Program-made: the position numbers and the translations under genes
The notes under the pieces: model-generated
What the model was told of the DNA's origin: nothing
The model's input: the letters and a program-made list of their open reading frames with translations, nothing else
Database searches by the model: none
Origin: Pyxicephalus adspersus
Taxonomy: Eukaryota; Chordata; Amphibia; Anura; Pyxicephalidae
Direction: 5' to 3'
NCBI RefSeq assembly: GCF_032062135.1
Contig: NC_092861.1
Coordinates: forward strand, 116,375,604 to 116,439,603
Length of the DNA: 64,000 nt
Part shown: positions 35,501 through 42,795 of the stretch, piece after piece
Position numbering within the stretch: position 1 is the first letter of the stretch
Layout: each line of letters opens with the position of its first letter

Positions 35501-38500
35501 GTGCTACAGCGAGAAAACAAGTAACCAAATATTTGGGGAAATTTCTGAGACTAAACTAGCAGGCTGAGATGAGCCTTTTAAGAAGAACTGCATCTTTGTT
35601 TCAGTGTGGTATGAAAAATGACATTAAAACATATACTTTACTAAACTATATAACCAAAGTTTTAGAGATAAGTGTTCAACTTCGGACCAAATAGTGTGGG
35701 GCAATATTTTACATAGAAAACTTTTATAAATATTCATGTTAAAGAGAAATATCTTGTTTGACTAACCTGAAAGAGATACACATCTCCAAAAGAATTGCTC
35801 AGACAAAAAACGTTTTCCTTTTTGGGATGCTCAGGAACTGATTGTACAATGCTGTCTTCTGCAAATAGAGCATATCTGGGAGAAGTATTCTGCTCAGTGG
35901 AATTCCCTTCATAGGTCTCATAGAACATCAGGGTGCAACCTTCAAATATAAAACAAAGGAGTTAGGATGTTTCATAGTTACATAGTCAATTAGGTTGAAA
36001 CACTTAAATACATCAAGTTTACCCATTAGGGAAATAAAAATATGCCATAAAAAATCTATAGACATCCAGAGGAAGGTGAAAAAACCCTGGTTCAATTTGC
36101 TCCAACAGGGGAAACAATCCTTCTTGATCCCATGAGGCAATCAGATGTGCCCTGGATCAATAGTCTCTGTTATCTTTACTTTAAATCTTTAATAAACAGT
36201 TATATTCTGTGCTTCTAGAAAACATCCAGCTTTTTCTTAAAGCTATCTATATTACTTGCTGCAACTAATTCCTGAGGGAGCCTATTACACATTTACATTG
36301 CATTAAAAACGAAACATAACAAACATCTTTAGAGGTTTTAAAGGAAATCTGTTATCAAAGAAACAAGCATTTCAAATATAATTTTCAGATATACCAGCCT
36401 TAACAGGGATACAGAGGGCAGACTCATTACTATTAGGAAAAAAATTAAATTTTACATTTTTTAAAAATGGTATTCCAGGGCTGCTAGTGCCAGTCATTCA
36501 TATGTTAGTGGTCTACATTACTGTACAGTTATTTTTAGAACGTAACAAAATGTAACTTAAGCTAGGCTCATATGCATTAAATAGGTACCATTGTTCATTA
36601 GCTCACTTGGTTCATGCTATCCCTATATATATACCAAGTTAACATCTTCTAAAAATAGTGCTTTATAAAGTGTAAAATAAATATCGAAATCAATATAAAA
36701 CAGTAATGTGTAAACACTGCCTAGCATTGACATTTTAAACATGCACTGCTACTCTGAATATCTTTTAAGAACAACCTCTCCAATCAATGAATAATATCAT
36801 AAAAAATCTGATGGTGAGTTTCAATTAACTGCCCTATATAGTTAAAGATTAATCAAGATCTCAACACCACTATATTCAGTGGCAGGGCTGTTGTGCACTT
36901 TCCCATAATCTTCTACTCCCTCTCCTTTACACTTACCTAACCTTAACCACTCCTCCCCCCCCACCACAATTCTGTACTTACCAGATCCGAGGCATCCCAT
37001 GGGCGTTTCTGCTGCCATTCCTGCTTAGACTGTCCTATTGGACACTCATAGTGATTACAAGAACAGGCAGAGCTTTATAAAGGTCAATAGGGCTGTAATG
37101 TACATGATTAGGTCAGGTGAAGTTCGATTAGGGTATGTATGTTTTTTCACCATATTTAATATTTGAATCACTGTACTCTTCAGCTGGAAAGTTATTCACA
37201 AATCAATTATACAGTTTAAATATCAGTCTAGGATATTGTAAATATGCATACCCTACCTTTAAGTGTAACCCAGTACTGCTTCCATTTTCTGCGGTTCACT
37301 AGCTCCAATTTTTTCTCCTTTTGAAGCGTGATTAGAGGCTTAAAAAAGAGCCACCCCGCTTTGCGTACAACCCCTTGTTCCTTTTCAAAAAGCAGGTCAA
37401 GTTGTTCCAGGGAACTTAGCGAGTCGCTGCTTGAGTCTTCTGTACCTGTCAGGGTAGTTGTTTCTTCAACATTGGTTCGATCTAACTCTAGCTCCCTCAT
37501 GAAATTTTCATAGATGTTTTGTCTAAGCACATCACTATTGATTGCATTGGTCTGCTTACTCCTCTGTGATATAACCTGTCCTGAGCCACCAGACCACACT
37601 GTATTGGCAGGATAGGGAGGAGAACTGGTCTCAGCCGTAAAGGCTTCAATGCCACTGTCAAAGCAATCACTTGTCTCTTTAGTTTTTGGTTCCTGAAAAG
37701 TAAAAGGATAATAGCATGTTAGGAACCCTTGTATCATTTCCCAAGCTCAGCACCATTTGACATTGCAACAATTGATAGATGCTCAAAACAAATACACCTT
37801 TTATAAAACATTCAATTTTATGTGTCAATCCTGGAAACAACTAAACCCTCCCACCCCTTCTTCCTAATTTACTATTAAAAACCTAAAAATGAAGTCCAGC
37901 CAAAACTTTGTTTCTTAGTTTTGGTTAGTGTATAGAAGAATTTAAACACAGTTTTTACTGCAATAGAGAGCTCTGTTAATAAGATTTACCCATACATCCT
38001 CTCCTGGTTACAATGGTTTACCAGACACAGGCACAGCTTGAGAAAGCAATGTGTCTAACATGAAACCTATCAGAATAAATGTTTGTTCTTACTTACTATA
38101 AGGAAGAATAATTATTTGCATCTTACTGTGGGGTATTTAATAATAATAAAAAATGTTTCATTTTTTAGGGTAGCAGTAAATATCAGATATGACATTTTTA
38201 AGTTTGATATTTTAAAGCCAAGGTAGCCTATACATAAGTATTCTAGTGCTGCCAGCATTTAGGTGGCAACTTAAGTTGCTTGCCATGGGCTGGTATCACA
38301 GAATTAGATAAGTATGTGACACTTCTCACATTATTATTAACATACAGTATGTATAAATGTGTTGTAACCCACCTGCAACTTTCTCTTCTTTCTTGACAGA
38401 CTGCCTGTCCAGTCGCTAATACGCCTCATTCGGTTTTTCAGCGTATCTTTTTTAGAAGCTTCTTCAGTTAAGGGCCTTGATTTCCTGCATGGCAAAGTGT

Positions 38501-39557
38501 ATGAGGAATACTGAGTTGGTGCTCTGTGTTCGACTCTTGATGGAACATCAATATCTGAAGCAAAAGAAACCCTATTACTTAGGGTGTGACCAGAACTTAT
38601 ATATTCATCTGAGAGTCGACCTTGAGCTAAACCACTACCTAAATCTGAGTGGTATAATTCACGAAGAGAAGAGAGCGAAGAGGTCTGGTTAAAGAGTACA
38701 CCTCTCTCATTTGGAACAAGAGCACCGTGTACACTGGTGTCCAATGAAGACCTGGTCAAGTAGGAGCTGTCCAAGTCATTAATGTCCCTACCGTTTCCCC
38801 AAGGACAATCGTACCATGAAGAATCAGAACTAATAGAACTTCCTTTGCTTGATCTTAGACCGGAGTCACTTGCTGACAAACCTCGGCTTGCTGTAAATTC
38901 CATACCAGAACTTCTGCAAGAATCATTCTTAAGCATATCCTTTGTCTCCAGTGCGGGGGAGTACCTGAGCAACTGAACTGGCCCATCAGATTCATCTGAC
39001 GGCATATTGTTTCCTGAATTATTGTGGAATTCCACTCTTAGACAACCATCCAGCTTTCCAAGTGTTTTAATCAAAACTTTTGGACTTTTTCTTTCTTCAG
39101 CTTGCAGTGCCAACGACATACTGTCATGAATGTCATAACAGCTTAAAATATGCCCATTACATCCTCTATAGTCATCAGGGGTGTCAATGCCAACATAATG
39201 ATACCCATTATCTGGCATGTACGTGTTGTTGTTTGCCTGACAATAGTCTCCGCACAAACCAGATCTTTGTTTAAGGTGGCCACAACTTTTAGATGTCTTT
39301 AGCATCACATCCCCATGTTTTGATGAATACGGAGGGTTGCTTTTGCATTGAGACAGACAATTTCTTGCAAGGGAACGAGATTTGTAGCTAGCACTGCTGT
39401 TGGTTCTTGTCCACCTAGGAGAGGTCCAGGGTTTCTCTGCTTTACTATGTCCGCTGTGGATTTTCAAAGAGCAACTCTTTTGCTTGACATCTGACAGAGA
39501 ACTGCTGCCTTGGCTTTGTGTGCCCTGAACACTGTACTGACTTTCTGAGTTCCCCAT
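5435..39557 (-). CDS. TIAM2: TIAM2 (Rac guanine-nucleotide exchange factor), N-terminal half, spliced gene, partial
   Basis: The CDS is join(complement) 39557-38373, 37692-37257, 35939-35767, 34685-34461, 24869-24684, 21597-21451, 5599-5435. The lengths (1185, 436, 173, 225, 186, 147, 165) sum to 2517 nt, or 839 codons, and every junction keeps frame with GT donors and AG acceptors. TIAM2 (STEF) activates Rac at membranes and in neurites through a C-terminal DH-PH module that lies beyond the left edge. Visible here are a Met-Gly-Asn start (probable N-myristoylation), a Ser-rich N-terminal region, the first PH domain (about residues 505-618), the CC-Ex segment (about 625-735) and the start of the Raf-like RBD (about 807-839). 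I prefer TIAM2 over the paralogue TIAM1 because the N-terminal region and the [17 protein letters not shown] stretch match TIAM2 as I remember it. Introns range from about 0.7 to 15.9 kb. The gene is truncated by the window, not broken. Confidence 0.93.
7773..8270 (+). mobile_element. hAT-like transposon, internally deleted, with 8-bp TSD
   Basis: The termini CAGAGGTAGGCAAACT and AGTTTGCCGACCCCTG are inverted repeats, 14 of 16 matching. They are flanked by ATCTAGAG (7765-7772) and ATCTAGAT (8271-8278), a 7-of-8 target duplication. This is diagnostic of hAT elements. The 498-bp length is far shorter than an autonomous hAT, and most of the transposase is missing. The 5' part of a transposase frame remains (see next entry). 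Confidence 0.9.
7921..8226 (+). pseudogene. hAT transposase N-terminus with BED-type zinc finger, truncated
   Basis: A frame opens with MPKEQKQR and reads through [16 protein letters not shown] to [20 protein letters not shown]. The Cys-X2-Cys and His-X4-His pairs fit a BED zinc finger, as found in Charlie-like hAT transposases and domesticated ZBED-type proteins. After about 85 residues (QSQLEK) the frame runs into a T-rich junction and stops at 8226. The RNase-H-like catalytic domain and dimerisation domain are absent. It is probably inactive, though the finger itself is intact. Confidence 0.8.
8651..8984. mobile_element. Degenerate hAT-like element related to the 14159 copy
   Basis: It starts CAGCCATTCTCGACCAGGGT, resembling hAT termini of the CAGTGNTTCTC type, and ends AAAAAGATTAAGAAACGATG. 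Internal segments (TCCAGAGGTTGCCAGGGG, CCACTGACCCCCAA) match the element at 14159-14364. No target duplication remains, so the boundaries are approximate. Confidence 0.55.
10646..10930. mobile_element. TIR element, TAAGGCTACGTACAC family
   Basis: The left end TAAGGCTACGTACACACATG is mirrored by the right end CACATGTGTATGTAGCCTAA. Inside are GC-richer arms (CTCGTCTGATAATTGGCTC, GGTGCTGTATGTACAGCA). There is no transposase, so it is a non-autonomous DNA element of 285 bp. A truncated relative lies at 25547-25730. Confidence 0.8.
10928..11187. mobile_element. Second TIR element abutting the 10646 copy
   Basis: The left end TAAGGCCTTGTACTGACATC and right end GATGTGTTTACGTAGCTTTA form an imperfect TIR. 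The interior (GCGAACGATCGCCATTC) differs from the neighbour. It starts within three bases of the end of the preceding element. Confidence 0.65.
12897..13120. mobile_element. Palindromic element, copy B (full length)
   Basis: This is the best-preserved copy, 224 bp, with ends GGTCCTGATTTAATAAAGC and GCTTTAATAAATCAGGCCC. The inner arms TTCATCAGTGAAGTTGGGTG and CCCAGCTTCACTATTGAA are complementary. It has the same structure as the 831-1049 copy. Confidence 0.88.
14159..14364. mobile_element. hAT-like MITE with 8-bp TSD
   Basis: The termini CAGTGTTTCTCAAAGTTCCT and AAAAAAGGATGAGAATCACTG (21 bases, last 19 shared in pattern) are inverted. The flanks CTCTACTC (14151-14158) and CTCTACGC (14365-14372) match at 7 of 8. 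It is 206 bp with no coding frame. Confidence 0.85.
15605..15923. mobile_element. Interspersed repeat beginning TTTAAAGCGTACCTAAACTC
   Basis: The block includes CTAGGTGATCAAGAATGAAT and GCATGCGCAGAAGAAGCC. It ends where the palindromic copy C begins. A related left end (TTTAAAGTGTACCTGAACTC) occurs at 48881. I recognise it as a dispersed frog-type repeat but cannot name the superfamily. Confidence 0.55.
15924..16077. mobile_element. Palindromic element, copy C (left arm truncated)
   Basis: It starts inside the left arm (AGCAAATCTGGAATGGAT) and runs through the centre to TTAATAAATCAGACCCA. The right arm carries the variant GGTTCTCCCATGATAGTC instead of the CAGCTTCAC form. It abuts another repeat that ends at about 15923. 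Confidence 0.8.
16714..16905 (-). mobile_element. CR1-like LINE 3' end fragment (minus)
   Basis: ACATAGTTAACAGAGCTGAA, CCATCAAGTTCAAC and GAAGGCAATCAGATGC match, in the opposite strand, the 3' UTR style of the element at 62165-62720 and the copy at 35967-36320. Confidence 0.6.
18704..18850 (+). mobile_element. LINE 3' end (CGTAATATGTTGG family), copy 1
   Basis: It contains TTGTAAGCCCTTCTGAGCAG, CTCCTCCTGTGTCACTGTCT, TTTGCAACCCCTATTCAATG and CGTAATATGTTGGTTCCATA, then an ATTAAT-rich tail. The same sequence, inverted, forms the 3' end of the LINE at 63478-64000. Confidence 0.75.
18995..19110 (+). mobile_element. LINE 3' end, copy 2
   Basis: CATTCTCCTCCTGTGTCACT, GCTGCGTAATATGTTAGCGC and TATATAAATCCTGTTTAAT are followed by an ATTAATAAAAAT tail. 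It is in the same orientation as copy 1, about 150 bp downstream. Confidence 0.75.
19133..19150. repeat. (CT)n microsatellite
   Basis: A short CT-dinucleotide run, CTATCTCTCTCTCTCTCT, adjoins the LINE 3' end copy 2. Confidence 0.85.
21046..21063. repeat. (TA)n microsatellite
   Basis: This is an alternating TA run in the intron downstream of coding exon 6. Confidence 0.9.
21451..21597 (-). CDS. TIAM2: TIAM2 coding exon 6 (residues 736-784, basic linker)
   Basis: This short exon has acceptor CTTTAG (AG at 21599-21598) and donor CAG|GTAAATG at 21450-21449. It is 147 nt, phase 0 at both ends, and has 49 codons. Translation gives [18 protein letters not shown], then [18 protein letters not shown] and KEKRPSVTQ. 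This matches the basic linker between the CC-Ex region and the Ras-binding domain in TIAM2. I read it directly from the sequence. Its Lys/Arg/Ser-rich composition suggests an exposed, possibly phosphorylated linker (inference). Confidence 0.92.
22020..22250. other. GC-rich region with a long inverted repeat
   Basis: CCTGCCCACCACACC (22081-22095) is mirrored by TGTGTGGTGGGCAGG (22195-22209) with 14 of 15 bases pairing. A third direct copy, CGCCCACCACACAGCC, lies between them. The region is markedly more GC-rich than its surroundings. No gene was recognised, and the overlapping open frames on both strands reflect composition. Confidence 0.6.
23000..23177. mobile_element. Palindromic element, copy D
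   Basis: It spans GGCCTGATTTAATAAAGC to TTTAATGAATCAGGCCC, about 178 bp. The central region is shortened compared with copy B, leaving AACCTGGAATGGATTTCC close to its inverse CATTCCAGGTTTGCTG. It carries the GATAGTCTATC variant arm. Confidence 0.85.
23213..23512. mobile_element. hAT-like element with 8-bp TSD (GTGCCGCGGCAC family)
   Basis: The ends CAGTGATTTTCAACCACTGT and AAAAAAGGTTGAAAAACAGTG (21 nt; CAACC against GGTTG) are inverted. The flanks TCTTAGAC (23205-23212) and TCTTCGAC (23513-23520) match at 7 of 8. The internal GTGCCGCGGCACACTAGTGT motif is typical of a widespread vertebrate hAT family. It is 300 bp and non-autonomous. Confidence 0.88.
23850..23935 (+). mobile_element. LINE 3' end, copy 3 with (AAT)n tail
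   Basis: TATTTAATGTACAGCGCTGC, GTAATATGTTGGCGCTATAT and AAATCCTGTTTATTAATA run into an AATAATAAT tail. This is the least mutated copy of the shared 3' end. Confidence 0.8.
24684..24869 (-). CDS. TIAM2: TIAM2 coding exon 5 (residues 674-735, Ex segment)
   Basis: The acceptor TTTTTGCAG ends at 24870 and the donor TTTG|GTAAGT is at 24683-24682. The exon is 186 nt, phase 0 at both ends. The peptide [20 protein letters not shown], then [20 protein letters not shown] and [15 protein letters not shown], is the highly conserved core of the CC-Ex region in TIAM1 and TIAM2. It shows no stop, frameshift or unusual substitution. The intron to exon 4 is about 9.6 kb and contains the assembly gap. Confidence 0.95.
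25547..25730. mobile_element. TAAGGCTAC-family TIR element, 3' arm missing
   Basis: It starts TAAGGCTACACACGTTCAAT. It has the self-complementary pair CTCGTCCGATAATCGGCTC and GCCGATATCGGACGAGAATC, then CGGTGCTGTATGTACTCGTT. The right TIR is not found. It is related to 10646-10930. Confidence 0.7.
28170..28260. repeat. CAGACTGGC-type repeat fragment
   Basis: TATGTTCAGACTGGCAGTAC, GTGCGGTCGGGGTAAATAC and TACCCCCGGCAGCCCTATAG resemble the elements at 30443-30815 and 51423-51625. Confidence 0.55.
28421..28540 (-). mobile_element. LINE 3' end, copy 4 (minus)
   Basis: A TTATTATTATTATT run is followed by ATCGCCAACATATTACGCAG and CGCTGTACAATAAATGGGGG, then GACACAGACAGTGACAGAGG. It is the reverse complement of the 3' end seen at 18704, 18995 and 23850. 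Confidence 0.78.
29514..30156. mobile_element. Palindromic TIR transposon flanked by TA, containing an assembly gap
   Basis: The left end CCGTGTTTCCCCGAAAATAA is matched by the right end TTATTTTCGGGGAAACACGG, a perfect 20-bp inverted pair. TA dinucleotides at 29512-29513 and 30157-30158 fit a Tc1/mariner-type target duplication. Internal subrepeats read ATAAGACCTACCC and AAAATAAGACCTAGT on both sides. A GC-rich interior leads into the gap. No transposase is visible, so the class is inferred from the ends. Confidence 0.8.
29673..30013. other. Assembly gap (341 N)
   Basis: A run of undetermined bases. It lies within the palindromic element, and the sequence before it (GACAGCGGGCGTACACACTC) is GC-rich. 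Confidence 0.99.
30443..30815. mobile_element. GGCTGGTTCAGACTGGCGG element, interrupted by a nested palindromic copy
   Basis: The left part (GGCTGGTTCAGACTGGCGGT, GAGGTTGTGGTGCAGTTAC) precedes 30531. The continuing part (TGGGGTGGCAGTAAGTGGT, GCAGCTCACTG, GTTCTTTAGGAACCAGTGC) follows 30683. The related copy at 51423-51625 has these parts uninterrupted. The right boundary is approximate. Confidence 0.65.
30531..30683. mobile_element. Palindromic element, copy E (nested)
   Basis: It spans GGGCCTGATTTATTAAA to TAGTAAATTAGGCTCA, 153 bp, with the centre reduced. It sits inside a different repeat (30443-30815), so it inserted later than that element. Confidence 0.8.
32711..33130. mobile_element. 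Tc1/mariner-like element 5' fragment
   Basis: ATGGCCAAAAATATTGGCTT, then GACAACATTATTGGCACCCT, CCTTTGGAAGAAATGTCACA and CAACTTTTGGCCATCAAATG resemble the non-coding ends of Tc1-like transposons common in fish and frogs. No transposase frame survives. Class assignment is from memory of such termini. Confidence 0.5.
34461..34685 (-). CDS. TIAM2: TIAM2 coding exon 4 (residues 599-673, PH C-terminal helix and coiled coil)
   Basis: The acceptor is CTTACAG (AG at 34687-34686) and the donor CAG|GTATGT is at 34460-34459. The exon is 225 nt, phase 0 at both ends. It encodes [20 protein letters not shown], the C-terminal PH helix with its conserved Trp, then a charged helical stretch ([28 protein letters not shown]). 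This continues as the coiled coil of the CC-Ex region, which in TIAM proteins binds scaffold partners such as Par3-, JIP2- or CD44-type ligands. Reading through the donor gives a stop within a few dozen codons, as expected for intron. Confidence 0.94.
35767..35939 (-). CDS. TIAM2: TIAM2 coding exon 3 (residues 541-598, PH domain core)
   Basis: The acceptor is TTTGAAG at 35941-35940. The exon supplies two bases that complete the Gly codon split from exon 2, then reads [13 protein letters not shown] through [19 protein letters not shown] to DVYLFQ. The donor CAG|GTTAGT is at 35766-35765. The 173-nt length restores phase 0. The [17 protein letters not shown] stretch is the most recognisable TIAM-family PH segment. 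The acceptor polypyrimidine tract is interrupted by purines, so it looks weaker than those of the other exons, but the frame and homology leave little doubt. Confidence 0.94.
35967..36320 (-). mobile_element. CR1-like LINE 3' end (minus)
   Basis: TTTCATAGTTACATAGTCAA, TAGACATCCAGAGGAAGGTG, TTTGCTCCAACAGGGGAAAC and CAGCTTTTTCTTAAAGCTAT are the reverse complement of the 3' terminus of the element type at 62165-62720. This includes the terminal coding part (CTGCAACTAATTCCTGAGGG). Confidence 0.75.
37257..37692 (-). CDS. TIAM2: TIAM2 coding exon 2 (residues 396-540, start of first PH domain)
   Basis: The acceptor CTTTTCAG ends at 37693 and the donor AAAG|GTAGGG is at 37256-37255. The length of 436 nt leaves one base for the next exon (phase 1). 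The peptide carries the conserved block [18 protein letters not shown], an acidic and Ser-rich linker, then [20 protein letters not shown]. This leads into the first PH domain strands ([20 protein letters not shown]). The PH domain together with the following CC-Ex region targets TIAM proteins to the plasma membrane. The middle third of the exon, before the RQNIYEN block, appears to diverge most from mammalian TIAM2, judged only from memory. Confidence 0.94.
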
Positions 39558-39560
39558 TCT
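38373..39560 (-). CDS. TIAM2: TIAM2 coding exon 1 (residues 1-395, start codon)
   Basis: This large first coding exon has its ATG at 39557-39555 in a MGNSESQY context. It is preceded by 3 nt of 5' UTR and an AG acceptor at 39562-39561 with a T-rich tract, so at least one non-coding exon lies upstream. An in-frame upstream ATG at 39641 exists but falls before the acceptor, so I rejected it. Gly2 followed by Asn-Ser is a typical N-myristoylation signal, as in TIAM1. The region is low-complexity and Ser-rich. It includes [37 protein letters not shown] and [17 protein letters not shown], and ends in a basic [19 protein letters not shown] segment. The donor GT is at 38372-38371 and the exon ends in phase 0. 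No enzymatic domain is expected here. Confidence 0.94.
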
Positions 39561-40369
39561 CTGCAAAATACGAAATGGTTGCAACACCATAGTTAGTAAT
39601 ATTATTGATGGTAACACAGGAAACAGATGTACTTTCACCATGAGGTAACTTTTAAGAAAACTTTTTTTAAAAACTACATCTGCAAGTGTAGCTTAGTCAC
39701 GGTAAAGGCCAACTCCAATGCAAACTGTTTTTAGTGTTCACTGTCATTATATCAGAAACCAGAATCTCCAATCCCCCAAGATAATACACAGCAAAATGAT
39801 GGAGTTGAATTGTCCAGATGAATACTTGTGACATGCAAGGCTGAAAAACACATCGACACATTAATGTCCACCCATATGTTTTAGTATCGAGTTGGCCCCA
39901 TAGCTCCCTCTACACCCGTGTGCACAGTGCACATGAACACATGAACCATGACCACAAAAGCACATTATGAAATGACCAATGTACCAAAAGTGACAAGACT
40001 CTCCTAGGTGAACACTGTTGAGAGTATATTTGTAAGAACAATTTAAAATAGTCATATCATGTAAAAAAAACTTAAGATACCCGTTAAAAATAACATTTCC
40101 TAATGCATAATTTATATGAGTAGATGACGACAGCAAGATGGTTTCATCTGTGGTAATAAAAAATAAATGTAAAGCTAAACATACACAGCATGATTGTTCA
40201 TTATGAAAAGAGGTTGGATATCTGTCTTTTCTCCGAATGGCAGCAGAATACCATTGATTTATAATGCTGCTCCTATGGGAAAACTCTTTTTATGGCACTT
40301 AAACACATTTTCACAAAATGTATTTATTACAAAGCAAAATATTAGGTAGATTTTCTGTGTAATATTAGG

Positions 40370-40640
40370 TTGATCAACCAGAACTGGAGATACTACCTCT
40401 GTGAAAAAAAATGTCCTAAAGACAAATTAGTTAACATATTCAAATATATTCAAAGCCAGAATTAAATTTTGGTTAGAAAATAAGTTCTTTAAAGTAAGAG
40501 TGATAAAACTGTGGAATGCTTCACCTTCATGACGTAATAATGAAAAAAGTAAAGAATTTTTAAAAAGGTTTGAATGGGTATCTTAAAGCTAATAATATCT
40601 AGAATTCTAATTCGTAAAGATTTATACAGCAAAATAAAAT
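40370..40640 (+). mobile_element. Decayed non-LTR retrotransposon C-terminal fragment
   Basis: In frame around 40450-40540 the translation reads ENKFFKVRVIKLWNASPS, then stops. This is the FFxVRVxxLWN motif near the C-terminus of CR1-type reverse transcriptases, similar to KEFFTVRSVKIWNRLP at 62165-62720. Several stops make it non-functional. The boundaries are rough. Confidence 0.5.
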
Positions 40641-42639
40641 TCAAGAGTTTATTCTGATTTTTGACAACTATGTGACAACAGTTGCCAAGTCATTTTTTCA
40701 GTTTAACATAACTATGTATTTCTCAGGTATTGCTTGGTTCAATCTAGTTTCTTCCTGAGTGCCATTTTGTATCTACAACTCATGTCCATGCTAGCCAAAA
40801 ACATGCCTGCCTTGTACTGCAGAAGATACAAAGAACATAAATGATACCAGGGAGCTCAACTTTGCCAAATCAAAAAATATGAAAGTACTTTTTTGAAGAT
40901 GGAATTTAATCTGAAATGATGATTCCACTCAATCACTTAAATGGAGGAGGATGAGGTGGATTTGGAGGGTTAACATGAATCACCTCCTTTCCTTTGTTAC
41001 CACAATGCTCCATTGTAAAGGTCTTGCGAAAAACACTTCCAGTTCTAATCCTCCAACTTCTCTACTTGGGTGTTGTAAATTCCCCACAGACTTGCTGGCA
41101 GGACAGCTGGAGTAGGATAGAAAACACATGTAGAATTAGGCTGGCCATGCACGGCGCTAGACAATCAAGTGTTGAGACCGATACAAGCACTGCTTGCAAC
41201 AATAGGTCCGTGTATAGACCTAGTAATGAGCGCTTCCATTGGCAGGGAGCAGTGGGTATTGCACCATCTGCATCCATCTGTTGTCCAAAACAGGAAGTTA
41301 ACGCTAAATCCAGGCAAACAGCAAAGTCAGGCACAATGTCTCATCGCCCATCGTTCTAAGTTAGACATCTGCCACCTAACACCTGCCTTGGGGATTGTGT
41401 AGGTGGACTTTGTTTTACTGCATTTGACATATGTCTGTTTAAATACAGTTATTTTTCTTCAAGATGTAATGAAAATAACCTTTCCAAGGCTGTATGTGAC
41501 CTGCTTTCTTTGGACACAGCAGGTCTTATTGAGTTTTTCTCACCCTACAGAGACACAGCGGGTTGCCCACAGACCACACTGCGTTTTGAGTTCAGTGGCA
41601 TGCCTTTGAAAAGGACTGCGTCAGAAAGATGAAAACTTGCATGCATCAACAAAGCCAGTCTACACAAGCCCTTAAAGAACAACTAAAACCAGGACCAGGA
41701 AGTAATATAGAGAGGCCCATTTTTTAGTTGTGTTGACTGCATTACTTTTCTGTTTTACTAGGATGATAATACTTATTCATCACACTGCATAAACAGAGAA
41801 GCATTGCCACCCTGGGACAGGACTACAAGACACTACCTCCTGTCTTTTTTTTCATAACAGGGAGAGGGAGTTCAAAACAATGCTTACTGATAAGAGTGAA
41901 GCATGTGCAGAGAATAATTAGCATGCACTTCTTTTTTATTTATTAAACATATATAACAATTTATATTATTGATATATTTATCAGAGCAACAAGTATTCAA
42001 TAGATACAGTTCATTGTTAGGTGTTACATATACTCTAAAGGAATTATGTGCAGAGAGAAACACATAGGCAGCTACTTCTGATCTCTTCTTGTAACAATGT
42101 TAGTTTTTCCTGGTTGATCCAATGGTTTGCAATATGTCTTTGAGCTTTCTGAAAAATGTATATTTTGGAAGAAAGGTCAATTTCCTAGCGCAGCCCTGTG
42201 ATCGAAGTGCAAAAACTCATAATAACCAAATAACATCAACATCTGACTACAAAAAAATTGGAGCCTGGGTTGCTGCAGTTACTACAATTTGCAAAATAAA
42301 TCCAATTCAAAATGCTATACTGAGTAAGCTTTAAATATGCTACATGATATTCTAGTTGTCTTCTAATCAGACCAAATATTAAGTTGGCAAGTCATATGGA
42401 AATTATCGGTGGGACTGAAAAATGTATATTCACGAAAGAGAATGTGAGTACAGTAAATTGTGTGTCTCTTTGGTAGTGTTATCTGTTTTTAGAGTTCTTT
42501 CATATAAGAATTTGAATATATTCCATTAAAAATATTAGGATTAAGAGTACGTTTTAAAAATGTCTAAGTTAGTGTAAAAGCAAAGAATATTTACATGTGT
42601 GTTTGTACTGAGTTAAGACTTTAAGAAACCAATGGTAAT

Positions 42640-42795
42640 CAGGGTCAGACTGGCCCATAGAAACATTAGATAAAACCTCTGGATCCTAGTCATATGCCCC
42701 TAATTTTGGTATTTTGTGCCTTCTGGTGGCTCGCTGCTAAAAAAAAAATGCCCCTGTGCTAAAACAGTGGACCTCAGGCCCCTAGTCCAAACCTG
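42640..42795. mobile_element. hAT-like MITE with 8-bp TSD
   Basis: The ends CAGGGTCAGACTGGCCCAT and GGCCCCTAGTCCAAACCTG are imperfect inverted repeats. The flanks ATGGTAAT (42632-42639) and ATGGAAAT (42796-42803) match at 7 of 8. It is 156 bp and non-coding. Confidence 0.8.

Larger units (their letters stand above)
34686..38372 (-). other. TIAM2 introns between coding exons 1-4
   Basis: These are three short introns: 34686-35766 (about 1.1 kb), 35940-37256 (about 1.3 kb) and 37693-38372 (680 nt). The middle one carries a CR1-like LINE 3' end (35967-36320). The other two contain no repeat I recognise. Confidence 0.85.

Noticed and set aside
39555..39641. Upstream in-frame ATG at 39641 as the TIAM2 start
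   Set aside because: It precedes a clear splice acceptor at 39562-39561 and adds 28 residues unlike the family. The MGNS start directly after the acceptor fits the known myristoylated N-terminus.
41130..41360. Possible TIR element starting TTAGGCTGGCCATGCACGG
   Set aside because: It looks like a frog repeat start, but no matching right terminus or target duplication was found.
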